Below, one piece after another: positions 39,660 to 49,598 of a stretch of DNA of 64,000 nucleotides; within the stretch, counting starts at the first letter, position 1; every line of letters begins with the position of its first letter. The stretch spans positions 1 to 64,000 of the forward strand of contig CAMVLM010000002.1 of NCBI GenBank assembly GCA_947168335.1, written 5' to 3'. The stretch is from an uncultured Butyrivibrio sp. (GTDB lineage: Bacteria > Bacillota > Clostridia > Lachnospirales > Lachnospiraceae). The translations under genes and the position numbers were made by a program. The notes under the pieces are model-generated. The model was not told the DNA's origin and made no database searches. It was given only the letters and a program-made list of their open reading frames with translations.

Positions 39660-40718
39660 TTACGCATTCCTCTTTACAAATCTGTTTACAACCTTCTCGC
39701 GCCACTCTATTGCTGCCGGTGCCCAGTTAAAGAGCATCATCACAATAAGAACAATAGAATAAATAAGCATACGATAGGTATTGAGTCCTCTGAGCATCTC
39801 AGGGAGCAGATACAGAATAGCCGCTGCAATAACAGAGCCTCTGATGTTACCGATACCTCCAAGAACTACATAAACCAGTATCATGATTGACGCATTATAA
39901 CCAAAGTACTGTGAAGTGGCAGTAAGTGAAGTGATGTTATGTGAAAACAGAACACCTGCCGCACCTGCGATGGCTGCTGAAATAGTAAATGCCATCATCT
40001 TATATCCTGTCACATTTATTCCGGAAGCCTCAGCTGCAATACTGTTATCTCTTACAGCCATTATTGCTCTTCCGTCTCTTGAATTCATAAGATTAAGTAC
40101 AACAAAAAGTGAAAGCAAAAGAACTACTATCGCGATTGTGAAATTGGCAGTTCTGGGTGTACCTGTAATACCCATGGCACCGTTTATGATAACCTGGCCG
40201 TCAGGCTCCATACCCAGATCCATTACATTATTAAGTGAAAAATGTACGCCCTTACTGTCAACGCCCATATATACGGCATTGATTACATTTTTGATGATCT
40301 CACCGAAAGCAAGGGTTACGATTGCAAGATAGTCTCCCTTAAGTCTCAGAACCGGTATACCGATCAGGAATCCAAACAGTGCAGCTACTGCAATACCGAT
40401 GATAAAAGCAATAAATAATCTTATGCCATCCGGTAATGTATCAGCTGTCAGCTTGGAAAAAATCGCACTTGCGAATGCACCTATACACATAAATCCGCAG
40501 TGACCTATACTAAGCTCACCCAGAATACCTACACAGAGATTCAGGGCTACCGCTATGATTGCATAATATGTCATGGGAACCAGAAGTCCCTTTAAATGAC
40601 TTGAAAGGTTACCTGTCTTAAGCAGGATTTCCATAACAATATAAAGTGCAATAACTATTCCGTAAGTTATTAAATTATCTTTGATTCTCTTTTTCTTCGA
40701 TGTCATTCTATCCTCCAA
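39660..40718 (-). CDS. livM: Branched-chain amino acid ABC transporter permease LivM
   Basis: LSIGHCGFMCIGAFASAI, GDYLAIVTLAFGEIIKNVINA, YMILVYVVLGGIGNIRGSVIAA-type motifs. Confidence 0.95.
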   Translation of the reverse strand: MEDRMTSKKKRIKDNLITYGIVIALYIVMEILLKTGNLSSHLKGLLVPMTYYAIIAVALNLCVGILGELSIGHCGFMCIGAFASAIFSKLTADTLPDGIRLFIAFIIGIAVAALFGFLIGIPVLRLKGDYLAIVTLAFGEIIKNVINAVYMGVDSKGVHFSLNNVMDLGMEPDGQVIINGAMGITGTPRTANFTIAIVVLLLSLFVVLNLMNSRDGRAIMAVRDNSIAAEASGINVTGYKMMAFTISAAIAGAAGVLFSHNITSLTATSQYFGYNASIMILVYVVLGGIGNIRGSVIAAAILYLLPEMLRGLNTYRMLIYSIVLIVMMLFNWAPAAIEWREKVVNRFVKRNA

Positions 40719-40725
40719 TAGGAAG

Positions 40726-41610
40726 TTAAACCTTCTCTTGTATTACTTTTCCCAATAATCCTGTGGGCTTAACCAAAAGTACCACGATCAGGATACCGAA
40801 CACTATGGCGTCGGCCAGCTGAGAAGATATGTAAGTTCTGCTTAAAATCTCAACAATACCAAGAACAAGTCCGCCTATCATTGCACCGGGAATAGATCCG
40901 ATTCCGCCGAAAACCGCTGCTACGAAAGCTTTGATACCGGGCATTGCTCCAAGATAAGGAGAAAGTGACGGATAAGCTGAACACAGAAGTGCTCCGGCTA
41001 CAGCAGCAAGGGCAGATCCAATGGCAAATGTAAGTGTAATGGTTTTATTTACATTGATACCCATGAGCATCGCTGCTCCTTTGTCCTCAGCCACAGCAAG
41101 CATAGCCTGACCTTCTTTTGTCTTATGAATGAAAAGCTGAAGGACTATAAGAATGACAATACTAGAAAGTATTGTAACAATGGTTACACCCTGAATCTTA
41201 AGTTCGCCGCCTGCAAATGAAAGACCTGACCATGACACCACAGATGAGAATGACTTGATGTCTGCTCCGAAAATAAGGAGCGCAAGGTTTTCCAGGAAAT
41301 AACTTACTCCAATTGCAGTTATAAGAACAGCCAGAGGAGATGCAGCACCACGCAAAGGCTTGTATGCCACCTTCTCGGTTGTAATTCCAAGAAGAGTACA
41401 AAGCACTATCGCCGCAAGTATTCCAACCAGCGTATTGCCGCTAAGAGTTGAACAGATAGTGAAGATTACATAACATCCCACCATGATAAAATCACCGTGG
41501 GCAAAGTTAAGCATCTTGGCTATACCGTAAACCATAGTGTAACCAAGCGCGATTATGGCATAAATACTGCCAAGGCTAAGCCCATTAATTAGGTAAATTA
41601 AAAAACTCAT
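40726..41610 (-). CDS. livH: Branched-chain amino acid ABC transporter permease LivH
   Basis: LSLGSIYAIIALGYTMVYGIAKMLNFAHGDFIMVG, KAFVAAVFGGIGSIPGAMIGG. Confidence 0.95.
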   Translation of the reverse strand: MSFLIYLINGLSLGSIYAIIALGYTMVYGIAKMLNFAHGDFIMVGCYVIFTICSTLSGNTLVGILAAIVLCTLLGITTEKVAYKPLRGAASPLAVLITAIGVSYFLENLALLIFGADIKSFSSVVSWSGLSFAGGELKIQGVTIVTILSSIVILIVLQLFIHKTKEGQAMLAVAEDKGAAMLMGINVNKTITLTFAIGSALAAVAGALLCSAYPSLSPYLGAMPGIKAFVAAVFGGIGSIPGAMIGGLVLGIVEILSRTYISSQLADAIVFGILIVVLLVKPTGLLGKVIQEKV

Positions 41611-41663
41611 CTCATCCTCCGAACTATAGATTTCACGATGAAGAAAATCAAAAAATTTATATT

Positions 41664-41697
41664 AAGTAAGCAAAAGGGATGCCGCATGCAGCACCCC
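41664..41697 (-). terminator. Intercistronic hairpin/attenuator between the livK-type gene and livH
   Basis: Minus strand GGGGTGC-tgcatgcg-GCATCCC followed by TTTTGCTTACTT. Confidence 0.55.
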
Positions 41698-41734
41698 TCG
41701 CCAGCTCTTAAAATTATATCATTACTATAGTATT

Positions 41735-42973
41735 TCACTCAACTGAAACGTATGCACCGTTCTGAATTACTACAGCCTTAGGCTCCTTGTTAGGCTCTCC
41801 GCTTGCATCCCATGTCATAACATCTGATGTAAGACCCTTAGCTGTTATCTTAACGATTGTGCTCTTCATAACATCGCAAAGATCACTTACGCTCATATCA
41901 GGAGTAGCACCTGCCTCTTCAAGGCACTGCTTGATAACATATACAGCATCATATGCGTCTGCACCGAACTGGTTAGGTGTTTCACCATATTTATCGCTGT
42001 AGTTCTTTACATAATTAACTGTAAGATCATCTGTTGCATCAGCTGCGAAAGGTGTAAGAAGCATAAGACCTTCAGCAAGTGATGTATCAAAGTTCTCAAC
42101 TGTAAGGATACCATCCATACCGTCTACACCGAAGAATGTAGGAGCATAACCCATTGTGTTAGCCTGTGTAAGGATAAGTGATGCCTCTGTGTAGTAGATA
42201 GGAAGGAAGAGAAGGTCTGCCTCTGCATCCTTAGCCTTCTGAAGCTGTACAGAGAAATCTGTCTTTGAATCTGCTGTGAATGCCTCAGCTGATACGATCT
42301 CAAGACCCTGATTAGCTGCTTCCTGTGCAAATGTCTGGTAAACACCTGATGAATAAGGATCTGAACTATCATATATTACAGCAATCTTGGTTCCCAGGCT
42401 GTGACCAGCAATATACTGAGCAGATGCAAGACCCTGGTTAGGATCTGAGAAGCATACACGGAATACGTTATCATAAGATACACAATCAGCAGCTGAAGCT
42501 GAAGGTGTAAGCTGGAACATATTATCCTCGTGTGTGTAATCACTTACTGCAAGTGAACATGCACTTGTTGTTGCGCCTACAAGGAACTGCATACCCCAGT
42601 CCTTAAGTGAGTTGTAAGCGTTAACTGACTTCTCAGCGTTAAGCTCATCATCCTCACCCTTCATCTCAACCTGATATCCGTTGATACCACCTGCTGCGTT
42701 GATCTCAGCAACTGCAAGCTCTACTGAATTAACTACTGCATTACCATATGCTGCTGCACCACCTGTAAGAGGTCCGATAGAACCAATCTTGAAAGTAGCA
42801 CCGCTGTTAGCTGCAGGTGCCTCACCCTCAGCCGCCTCGGTTGTCTCCTCTGCCTTGGACTCCTCAGTAGCAGGTGCATCTGATGTATTGGATGATCCGC
42901 CACATCCTGCAAGAGTTCCGGCAAACAGTGCTGTTGCTGCAACTACACTCATTACGCTTTTAAACTTTCTCAT
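41735..42973 (-). CDS. Branched-chain amino acid ABC transporter substrate-binding lipoprotein
   Basis: Lipobox LAGCGGSS; KIGSIGPLTGGAAAYGNAVVNSVELAVAEINAAGGINGYQVEM. Confidence 0.94.
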   Translation of the reverse strand: MRKFKSVMSVVAATALFAGTLAGCGGSSNTSDAPATEESKAEETTEAAEGEAPAANSGATFKIGSIGPLTGGAAAYGNAVVNSVELAVAEINAAGGINGYQVEMKGEDDELNAEKSVNAYNSLKDWGMQFLVGATTSACSLAVSDYTHEDNMFQLTPSASAADCVSYDNVFRVCFSDPNQGLASAQYIAGHSLGTKIAVIYDSSDPYSSGVYQTFAQEAANQGLEIVSAEAFTADSKTDFSVQLQKAKDAEADLLFLPIYYTEASLILTQANTMGYAPTFFGVDGMDGILTVENFDTSLAEGLMLLTPFAADATDDLTVNYVKNYSDKYGETPNQFGADAYDAVYVIKQCLEEAGATPDMSVSDLCDVMKSTIVKITAKGLTSDVMTWDASGEPNKEPKAVVIQNGAYVSVE

Positions 42974-43046
42974 AATATAGCCTCCTTTGCGTAAAATACA
43001 CATGTCGCAATACCAATATACATGTATACAATAATAATTAAACATT

Positions 43047-43075
43047 ACTTTAAAGCACTAAAGTGAATATGTCAA
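43047..43075 (-). promoter_or_regulatory. Promoter of the liv operon
   Basis: Minus strand TTGACA-N17-TAAAGT. Confidence 0.6.
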
Positions 43076-43108
43076 CTAAAAAATTGATTAAATATATTCA
43101 TTATCAGA

Positions 43109-44491
43109 TTATCCGATCAGGCTTACTGCTTCCTGAACGGAAGATACACCAATAAGCTTTATCCCGGAAAATGTTTTTTTATATTTATCCGCTACGGATT
43201 TTGGAACTATACAGGTTGTAAAACCAAGTCTTTGTGCCTCTGAAATACGTATATCCGGCATATTTACCGAACGTACCTCCCCTGAAAGGCCAACTTCTCC
43301 AAAAGCAATTAGCTCATGACTTTTGGGCTTGTTTCTGAAGCTCGAAACTATTGCCATACACATTGAAAGATCAAGTGCAGGTTCAATGAGCTTCATTCCT
43401 CCGGCAAGATTTATATATGCATCATAGGATGACAATTCAAGTCCTACCCTCTTCTCAAGAACTGCCATTAGAAGATTTACCTTGTTGTAGTCAGTTCCGT
43501 TTGCCTGTCTTCTGGGAAAATTGAAATTGGTATGACTTACAAGCGCCTGGATTTCAATAAGTATAGGTCTTGTACCCTCCACTGAACAGGTTACGATTGA
43601 GCCGCTGGCATTTTCAGGTTTACCCTCAAGCATATATTCCGAAGGATTTTCCACCTCGCACAGGCCTTCGTTTCTCATCTCAAAAACCCCGATCTCGTTG
43701 GTGGATCCAAACCTGTTTTTCACAGCCCTTAAAATTCTGTAGGAGGCATGGCGGTCACCCTCAAAATAAAGCACGGTATCCACCATATGCTCAAGAACTC
43801 TGGGGCCGGCAACAGTGCCCTCTTTTGTTACATGTCCAACTATAAATATGGATATTCCCAGCTGCTTTCCGATTCTCATAAGTACACCGGTGGACTCTCT
43901 GACCTGCGAAACGCTTCCGGGAGCAGATGAGACATTTTCATTGAACATTGTCTGAATTGAATCAATGATGACCACATCGGGAGACTGGCGTCTTATGACC
44001 TCTTCTATAGTTCCCAGATCCGTCTCGCAGAAAAGCGAAAGATCATCTGTAAAATCTCCTATCCTGTTTGCCCTGATCTTAATCTGCTGAAGGGATTCCT
44101 CTCCTGAAATATAGAGTACTTTCCTGTGATCCGCAGCAAGAAGTCTTGCAGTCTGTAAAAGGAGTGTGGATTTTCCTATTCCCGGATCACCGCCTACCAG
44201 TGTCAGGGAGCCTTTTACAAGACCACCTCCCAGTACTCTGTTCAGTTCTCCTATATGTGTATCAAATCTATCCTCTTCACCCAGAGTTATTTCTGACAGC
44301 TTCATGGGCTTTGCCGTTTCAGAAGATGACAGTCCCGTACTCTTAGATGCCTTTTTACCGGTGACAGAAGGCTTAACTGTCTCCTCAACAAAGGTATTCC
44401 ATTCTCTGCATCCCGGACACTGTCCCATCCATTTTGAGGACTCATATCCGCAGCTCTGACAATAAAAAACCGACTTTATCTTACCTGCCAT
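43109..44491 (-). CDS. radA: DNA repair protein RadA
   Basis: FYCQSCGYESSKWMGQCPGCREWNTF zinc finger, GGDPGIGKSTLLLQ, KNRFGSTNEIGVFEM, C-terminal Lon-like domain. Confidence 0.97.
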   Translation of the reverse strand: MAGKIKSVFYCQSCGYESSKWMGQCPGCREWNTFVEETVKPSVTGKKASKSTGLSSSETAKPMKLSEITLGEEDRFDTHIGELNRVLGGGLVKGSLTLVGGDPGIGKSTLLLQTARLLAADHRKVLYISGEESLQQIKIRANRIGDFTDDLSLFCETDLGTIEEVIRRQSPDVVIIDSIQTMFNENVSSAPGSVSQVRESTGVLMRIGKQLGISIFIVGHVTKEGTVAGPRVLEHMVDTVLYFEGDRHASYRILRAVKNRFGSTNEIGVFEMRNEGLCEVENPSEYMLEGKPENASGSIVTCSVEGTRPILIEIQALVSHTNFNFPRRQANGTDYNKVNLLMAVLEKRVGLELSSYDAYINLAGGMKLIEPALDLSMCMAIVSSFRNKPKSHELIAFGEVGLSGEVRSVNMPDIRISEAQRLGFTTCIVPKSVADKYKKTFSGIKLIGVSSVQEAVSLIG

Positions 44492-44522
44492 TTATGCACT
44501 AATCTCCGCTCATTTTATTTTT

Positions 44523-44590
44523 AGGGAAACACTGATTTAAACCGTGTTTCCCCGGATAATTAATAAGGGCTGTGATAAAACAGCCCTTTT
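44523..44590 (-). terminator. Two tandem hairpins between the 44604 gene and radA
   Basis: AAGGGCTGT-tttatc-ACAGCCCTT and GGGAAACAC...GTGTTTCCC; weak T tracts. Confidence 0.5.
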
Positions 44591-44603
44591 AATAGTTCAA
44601 TAT

Positions 44604-45011
44604 TTATTTGTGAATATCAACCTTTACCGGTGATCCGGCAAATGAAACACTGAAATTGAGCTTGCCTCCTACTCCTGTCTTCATGACACCAATGCTTTTA
44701 CCATCAAGACTTACATGATACTCTGCATTGTCCTCAAGTCCGACTGTAATCTGTGCGTCCCCGGGGCCTTCTACCTCAAAGGAAACGCCGTTTTCGTTTT
44801 CCTTAAAATGTGTAACTGCTGTTCCCGGAACAGATTCATAAAGAAACATCTCATTCTGCTCGAGCTTGGTAATATCCTTGAAAGTCTTAACCTTTAATAT
44901 GTTACCTTCGTGTTTGAAGTTATCAAGCTTGCTTTTCTCTGAAAGTTCGTAATTACCAAAGCTAATCGTTCCGTCGGCATCTGCCTTCAGTAACTGTTCT
45001 ACAACAGCCAT
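44604..45011 (-). CDS. Conserved hypothetical protein
   Basis: ORF of 135 aa with intergenic hairpin downstream; beta-rich sequence, no recognised domain. Confidence 0.6.
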   Translation of the reverse strand: MAVVEQLLKADADGTISFGNYELSEKSKLDNFKHEGNILKVKTFKDITKLEQNEMFLYESVPGTAVTHFKENENGVSFEVEGPGDAQITVGLEDNAEYHVSLDGKSIGVMKTGVGGKLNFSVSFAGSPVKVDIHK

Positions 45012-45097
45012 TTCATACCTCCTGCTTAAAAAGTCGTTAAGATATTTACCTACAAATATTATAAATCATTATAAGCCAAAGTATTATAAAAAATATA

Positions 45098-47641
45098 TTA
45101 CTTTTTTGCTTTTCTTACTGTCTTTTTCACGGTTTTTCCTGCTGTCTTACCTGTTGTTTTCTTCACCGTTCTTTTGGCTGTTTTTTTGGCTGCTGCAGGC
45201 GCATCTGTCTGGGTGAAAGTTATCTTATCATCCTTAAGACCTATTGTAACCTTACTGTCTCTCTTAATATTTCCTTTGAGAAGTTCTTCTGCCATGGCAT
45301 CTTCGATAACCGACTGGATAGCTCTCTTTAAGGGTCTTGCACCCATCTTGGCATCAGAATGCTTCCTTACAAGGAACTGCTTGACTGCTGTACTCATTGT
45401 AAGATCTATTCCAAGCTGCTCCTTACATCTCTTACTGAGATTCTTGCTAAGAAGAGTTACAATCTCCATCATTTCCTTCTCATTCAGAGGATGGAATACC
45501 ATTATCTCATCGATTCGGTTGATAAACTCAGGCTTAAAGAGTCTCTTAACCTCCTCCATAACTCCGCTCTTCATGGTCTCATAATCCTTATTGGCGTCAG
45601 AAGCAGTGTCAAATCCAAGTTTCTTGGGCTCAACAATTCTCTGTGCTCCAACATTTGATGTCATAATAAGAATTGTATTTTTAAAGCTTACCTTGCGGCC
45701 CTTGGCATCGGTAATATGGCCATCATCAAGAACCTGCAAAAGCACGTTGAAGATGTCCGGATGTGCCTTCTCTATCTCATCGAAAAGTACAACCGAATAA
45801 GGATGACGGCGTACCTTCTCACTGAGCTGTCCGCCCTCGTCATAGCCTACGTATCCCGGAGGTGAACCAATCATCTTTGATACAGAATGACCTTCCATGT
45901 ACTCTGACATATCAACTCTGATAAGCGCATTCTCATCTCCAAACATGGCCTCTGCAAGAGCCTTGGAAAGCTCTGTCTTACCAACACCGGTAGGTCCGAG
46001 GAAAAGGAATGAACCAATAGGTCTGTTGGGATCCTGAAGTCCAACCCTTCCGCGTCTGATTGCTTTGGATACAGCTACAACTGCGTCCTCCTGTCCGATA
46101 ACGCGCTGATGAAGAATCTTCTCAAGCTTGAGAAGTCTCTCAGACTCCTTCTCAGCAATCTTCTTAACAGGAATCTTGGTCCACATGGCAACAACTTCAG
46201 CTATGTCATTCTCAGAAACTATATAATCCGCATTCTTTTCCTTTTTGGCTTCCTGAGCCTTCTTGCGGTTATACTTCTTTATAAGTGCTTCCTGCTCCTT
46301 GTGAATCTTACCTGCTCCGGCAAAATCCTCCCTGGCAAGCAAATCCTCAACCTGAGCATCCATCTGTCTGATTTCCTGCTCCATCTCATGAAGACCTGCA
46401 GGGCCTCCTGCAAGTTTAAGTCTGACTGCTGATGATGCCTCATCAATAAGGTCGATGGCCTTATCCGGAAGATTTCGGTCATTTATATATCTGCTGCTGA
46501 GATCCACAGCTGCCTGTATTGCTTCAGGTGTTACTCTTACGTGATGATGCTCCTCATACTTGTGAACTATACCGTTAAGGATAGCAAGAGTCTCATCTCT
46601 GTCAGGTTCCTCGACATTTACCGGCTGGAAACGTCTTTCAAGCGCTGCGTCCTTCTCAACATACTTGCGATACTCAGTAACTGTTGTGGCACCGATCATC
46701 TGAATCTCGCCTCTTGCAAGTGAAGGCTTCAGAATATTGGAAGCATCAATAGCTCCCTCTGCTCCGCCGGCACCTATAAGTGTATGCATCTCATCTACAA
46801 AAAGAATTATGTTGCCATCCTCAATTACCTCACGGATGACTCTCTTTATTCTCTCTTCGAATTCACCTCTGTACTTTGATCCTGCGATCATTCCTGAAAG
46901 ATCAAGTGTAAGAAGTCTCTTATTCTGAACCGTAAAAGGAACATCTCCTGAAACGATTCTCTGCGCAAGTCCCTCAACTACGGCTGTCTTACCAACACCG
47001 GGCTCACCTATGAGGCAAGGATTATTCTTTGTACGGCGGCTGAGTATCTGAATAACTCTCTGAATCTCATTACCTCTTCCGATGATGGGATCAAGCTTGT
47101 TCTCAGCTGCAAGAGCAGTGAGGTCACGGCTGTACTGTTCAAGGGTTGATGCCTTCTTCTGTTTGCTGTTCTTTCTGCCAAGATCCTCTTTTACCAGAGA
47201 CGCATCCTCACCCATGGCTGTCAGAGTTTCTGCATAAATCTTCTGAATTGAAACATTCAGTGTACCGATAAGCCTGACAGCTACATTCTCTCCCTCTTTG
47301 ATAAGAGCAAGAAGAATATGCTCCGTTCCTATCTTCTCAGCATGGAACCTCTCTGCCTGTCTCTCAGCTTCCTCAAGGACATTCTCCGCACGGGGAGAAA
47401 AGCCCTCCTTATCAAGAACAGTCAGATTACCGCCCTCAACAATAAGGTCTCTTATAATGTCCATCATCTTATCCTCATTAACTCCATTATCAATGAGGAT
47501 TCGTGAAGCCACACAACCTTCTGTACGAATAAGGCCCATAAGAAGATGCTCTGTTCCTATGTAGTTAAGTTTCAGACTTCTGGCTATTTTTCTTGCCTGT
47601 TTAAGGGCATATTCAGCCTTGGCTGTATATTCTTTATTCAA
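45098..47641 (-). CDS. clpC: ATP-dependent Clp protease ATPase subunit ClpC, Lys/Thr-rich C-terminal tail
   Basis: Two Clp-N repeats, two Walker A sites ([26 protein letters not shown]), UVR-like middle region; tail [32 protein letters not shown]. Confidence 0.95.
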   Translation of the reverse strand: MNKEYTAKAEYALKQARKIARSLKLNYIGTEHLLMGLIRTEGCVASRILIDNGVNEDKMMDIIRDLIVEGGNLTVLDKEGFSPRAENVLEEAERQAERFHAEKIGTEHILLALIKEGENVAVRLIGTLNVSIQKIYAETLTAMGEDASLVKEDLGRKNSKQKKASTLEQYSRDLTALAAENKLDPIIGRGNEIQRVIQILSRRTKNNPCLIGEPGVGKTAVVEGLAQRIVSGDVPFTVQNKRLLTLDLSGMIAGSKYRGEFEERIKRVIREVIEDGNIILFVDEMHTLIGAGGAEGAIDASNILKPSLARGEIQMIGATTVTEYRKYVEKDAALERRFQPVNVEEPDRDETLAILNGIVHKYEEHHHVRVTPEAIQAAVDLSSRYINDRNLPDKAIDLIDEASSAVRLKLAGGPAGLHEMEQEIRQMDAQVEDLLAREDFAGAGKIHKEQEALIKKYNRKKAQEAKKEKNADYIVSENDIAEVVAMWTKIPVKKIAEKESERLLKLEKILHQRVIGQEDAVVAVSKAIRRGRVGLQDPNRPIGSFLFLGPTGVGKTELSKALAEAMFGDENALIRVDMSEYMEGHSVSKMIGSPPGYVGYDEGGQLSEKVRRHPYSVVLFDEIEKAHPDIFNVLLQVLDDGHITDAKGRKVSFKNTILIMTSNVGAQRIVEPKKLGFDTASDANKDYETMKSGVMEEVKRLFKPEFINRIDEIMVFHPLNEKEMMEIVTLLSKNLSKRCKEQLGIDLTMSTAVKQFLVRKHSDAKMGARPLKRAIQSVIEDAMAEELLKGNIKRDSKVTIGLKDDKITFTQTDAPAAAKKTAKRTVKKTTGKTAGKTVKKTVRKAKK

Positions 47642-47657
47642 AGTGGATTACCTCCTG

Positions 47658-48029
47658 TCAAGAAATATAATCGTCGTAAATTTCGTCCACAAGTTGATGA
47701 ATTTCCTGCTTGGAAACACCACGGCACATTGCCCTCGCCATGACCACCTTAAGCATTTCGTGAGCTTCCCTGATAGCTTCAAGTTTGTCGATGTCTATAG
47801 CAATAATGGCTCCCCGTCTTCTGTCAATCTTTACAAATCCCTCCTGCTGGAGAATTGAATAGGCCTTATTAACCGTATGCATATTGATGCCTATGGTTTC
47901 AGCCAACTGACGAACACTGGGAAGCTGTTCACCCTCCTGAAACTGAGACGTGGCTATACCCAGTATGATCTGATTACACAGCTGAACATATATAGCTTCA
48001 TCGCTGTTAAAATCGATCTGAATTATCAT
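47658..48029 (-). CDS. GntR family transcriptional regulator (YtrA/YhcF-like)
   Basis: MIIQIDFNSDEAIYVQLCNQIILGIATSQFQEGEQLPSVRQLAETIGINMHTVNKAYSILQQEGFVKIDRRRGAIIA wHTH. Confidence 0.9.
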   Translation of the reverse strand: MIIQIDFNSDEAIYVQLCNQIILGIATSQFQEGEQLPSVRQLAETIGINMHTVNKAYSILQQEGFVKIDRRRGAIIAIDIDKLEAIREAHEMLKVVMARAMCRGVSKQEIHQLVDEIYDDYIS

Positions 48030-48048
48030 ATAGACGCCCCTTTCGTTT

Positions 48049-48064
48049 CTTGTGATACGACAAG
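48049..48064. promoter_or_regulatory. Putative GntR autoregulatory operator overlapping the promoter
   Basis: Inverted repeat CTTGT-gatacg-ACAAG beside minus-strand TTGTAA-N17-TATACT. Confidence 0.5.
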
Positions 48065-48100
48065 TATAACAAACCTTTCCATTGTTTACAATAAGAAAGA

Positions 48101-48135
48101 AAAACCGGTACATATCATCCATTGTACCGGTTTTT
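48101..48135 (-). terminator. Intrinsic terminator of the SH3b membrane protein gene
   Basis: AAAAACCGGTACA...TGTACCGGTTTTT. Confidence 0.85.
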
Positions 48136-48142
48136 GCACTAA

Positions 48143-49570
48143 TTACTTTTCATCATCATCAAGATCAAGGAACTCGAACTCAAAATCATCATCCTCTAAA
48201 AGGAAGTTACGGCTCTTGCGCCCACCCTGAGGCTTTCTGGGAGCCTGCTCAGGCTCTGCTACTGTTCTTGCTTCAGGCGCTTTTGCAGCAGGTCTTCTTT
48301 CTGACTTTTCTGCACTGCCGAGAAGTGATTCAGCGGAACCCATGGGTGCCTTTCTCTCTCTTGTAGGTGTTATTGTATGCTCTGAACGATCTGTTCTTTT
48401 GCTATCTGCAACAGTTCTTCCATTGCTTCTCTGCTGAGGCTCTCTGTCAAGGCTCTTAGCTGTTTTTCTGGGAGCAGGAATTTCATCATAGTTGTCATAT
48501 TTTCTACCTGCGCGTTTATCCTGCGGCTTATCCTGAGGTTCTTCCTCATCCTCGTAATATGAGTAATCACGAAGTCTGTAGATAAGCAAAAGCACTGCAA
48601 GTACCAGAAGCGCAATTATAACTGCCATAATGATCATGACAACTTTAAGCTTACTAATCTGATCCTTAAGCTTGCCTGACTGCTGTCCGGCTGCGGCATA
48701 TGAAAGGAGGTCGTTAAGCTTAACCTGTGTGCTCTGTACATTATCATACAGGTACCAGGTATCTGTGCCTGATCCGTCATCCTTATAGGCAAGAGAAAAC
48801 TCACCGTTTCCAATAGTTGTTGTATCAGCTGCAGGAGTCTGCTGAGTCTCTTCTGTTCCGGCGTTCTCGGTATTTTCTCCATCGCCTGCGTTCTCAGTAC
48901 CCTCTGCATTCTCTGCGGTCTGACCATCAGCATTCTCTGTATTCTCTGTAGTCTCTGTACTATCTGTTGTATTCTCTGCAGGAGCAGCTGCGCCGATCTG
49001 AAGAAGATCAGAACGGACAAAACCTGTTCTTCCGCTTGAACCGAAGCTTATCTGATACCACTTCTTGTTATCTGTTCCTGTAGCCTCACCTGTTACCGTA
49101 ACTGTATCTCCGTTAGCAACAGTTCCTACTGTATCATAACCTGTGCCTGCACCGGATCTTACATTAGCGCTTGCCACAGTTACTGTAGCTGACTGAGACT
49201 CAACTGCAGTCACTTCAGTCTTCGGAAGTGAAGTGGTCTCCTTCTTGGAGCTGTCAGAGCTGCTTGTTGAACCTGACTTTGATACAAGATCACTTCTTAC
49301 ATATCCGTATTCGCTGCCGTTTACGTTTATTTTATACCAGACATATCCCTGTGAATCAGTTGCCTCGTCGATAATATCAACCTTATCCCCGGAATCAAGA
49401 CTTGAAACCTGCTGAGAAGAAGTGCTTGCTTCTGATCTCACCTTAACATTGGAACTTGTAACCGTTCCTGTTGCTGCCAATACATCAATGGGATTTGTCC
49501 AGGCAAGAATACCTGCTGTAAGTGCAAAAGCACCTGCAAGTACCAGTCTTTCTTTTTTAATTCTAATCAT
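48143..49570 (-). CDS. SH3b-domain (bacterial SH3) single-pass membrane protein
   Basis: Signal peptide, two SH3b repeats (TVTSSNVKVRSEAS..., ATVTVASANVRSGAGTGYDTVGTV...), TM VVMIIMAVIIALLVLAVLLLIY, disordered cytoplasmic tail. Confidence 0.82.
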   Translation of the reverse strand: MIRIKKERLVLAGAFALTAGILAWTNPIDVLAATGTVTSSNVKVRSEASTSSQQVSSLDSGDKVDIIDEATDSQGYVWYKINVNGSEYGYVRSDLVSKSGSTSSSDSSKKETTSLPKTEVTAVESQSATVTVASANVRSGAGTGYDTVGTVANGDTVTVTGEATGTDNKKWYQISFGSSGRTGFVRSDLLQIGAAAPAENTTDSTETTENTENADGQTAENAEGTENAGDGENTENAGTEETQQTPAADTTTIGNGEFSLAYKDDGSGTDTWYLYDNVQSTQVKLNDLLSYAAAGQQSGKLKDQISKLKVVMIIMAVIIALLVLAVLLLIYRLRDYSYYEDEEEPQDKPQDKRAGRKYDNYDEIPAPRKTAKSLDREPQQRSNGRTVADSKRTDRSEHTITPTRERKAPMGSAESLLGSAEKSERRPAAKAPEARTVAEPEQAPRKPQGGRKSRNFLLEDDDFEFEFLDLDDDEK

Positions 49571-49598
49571 ACCTTCCTCCTACTGCCATCTACGAAAG

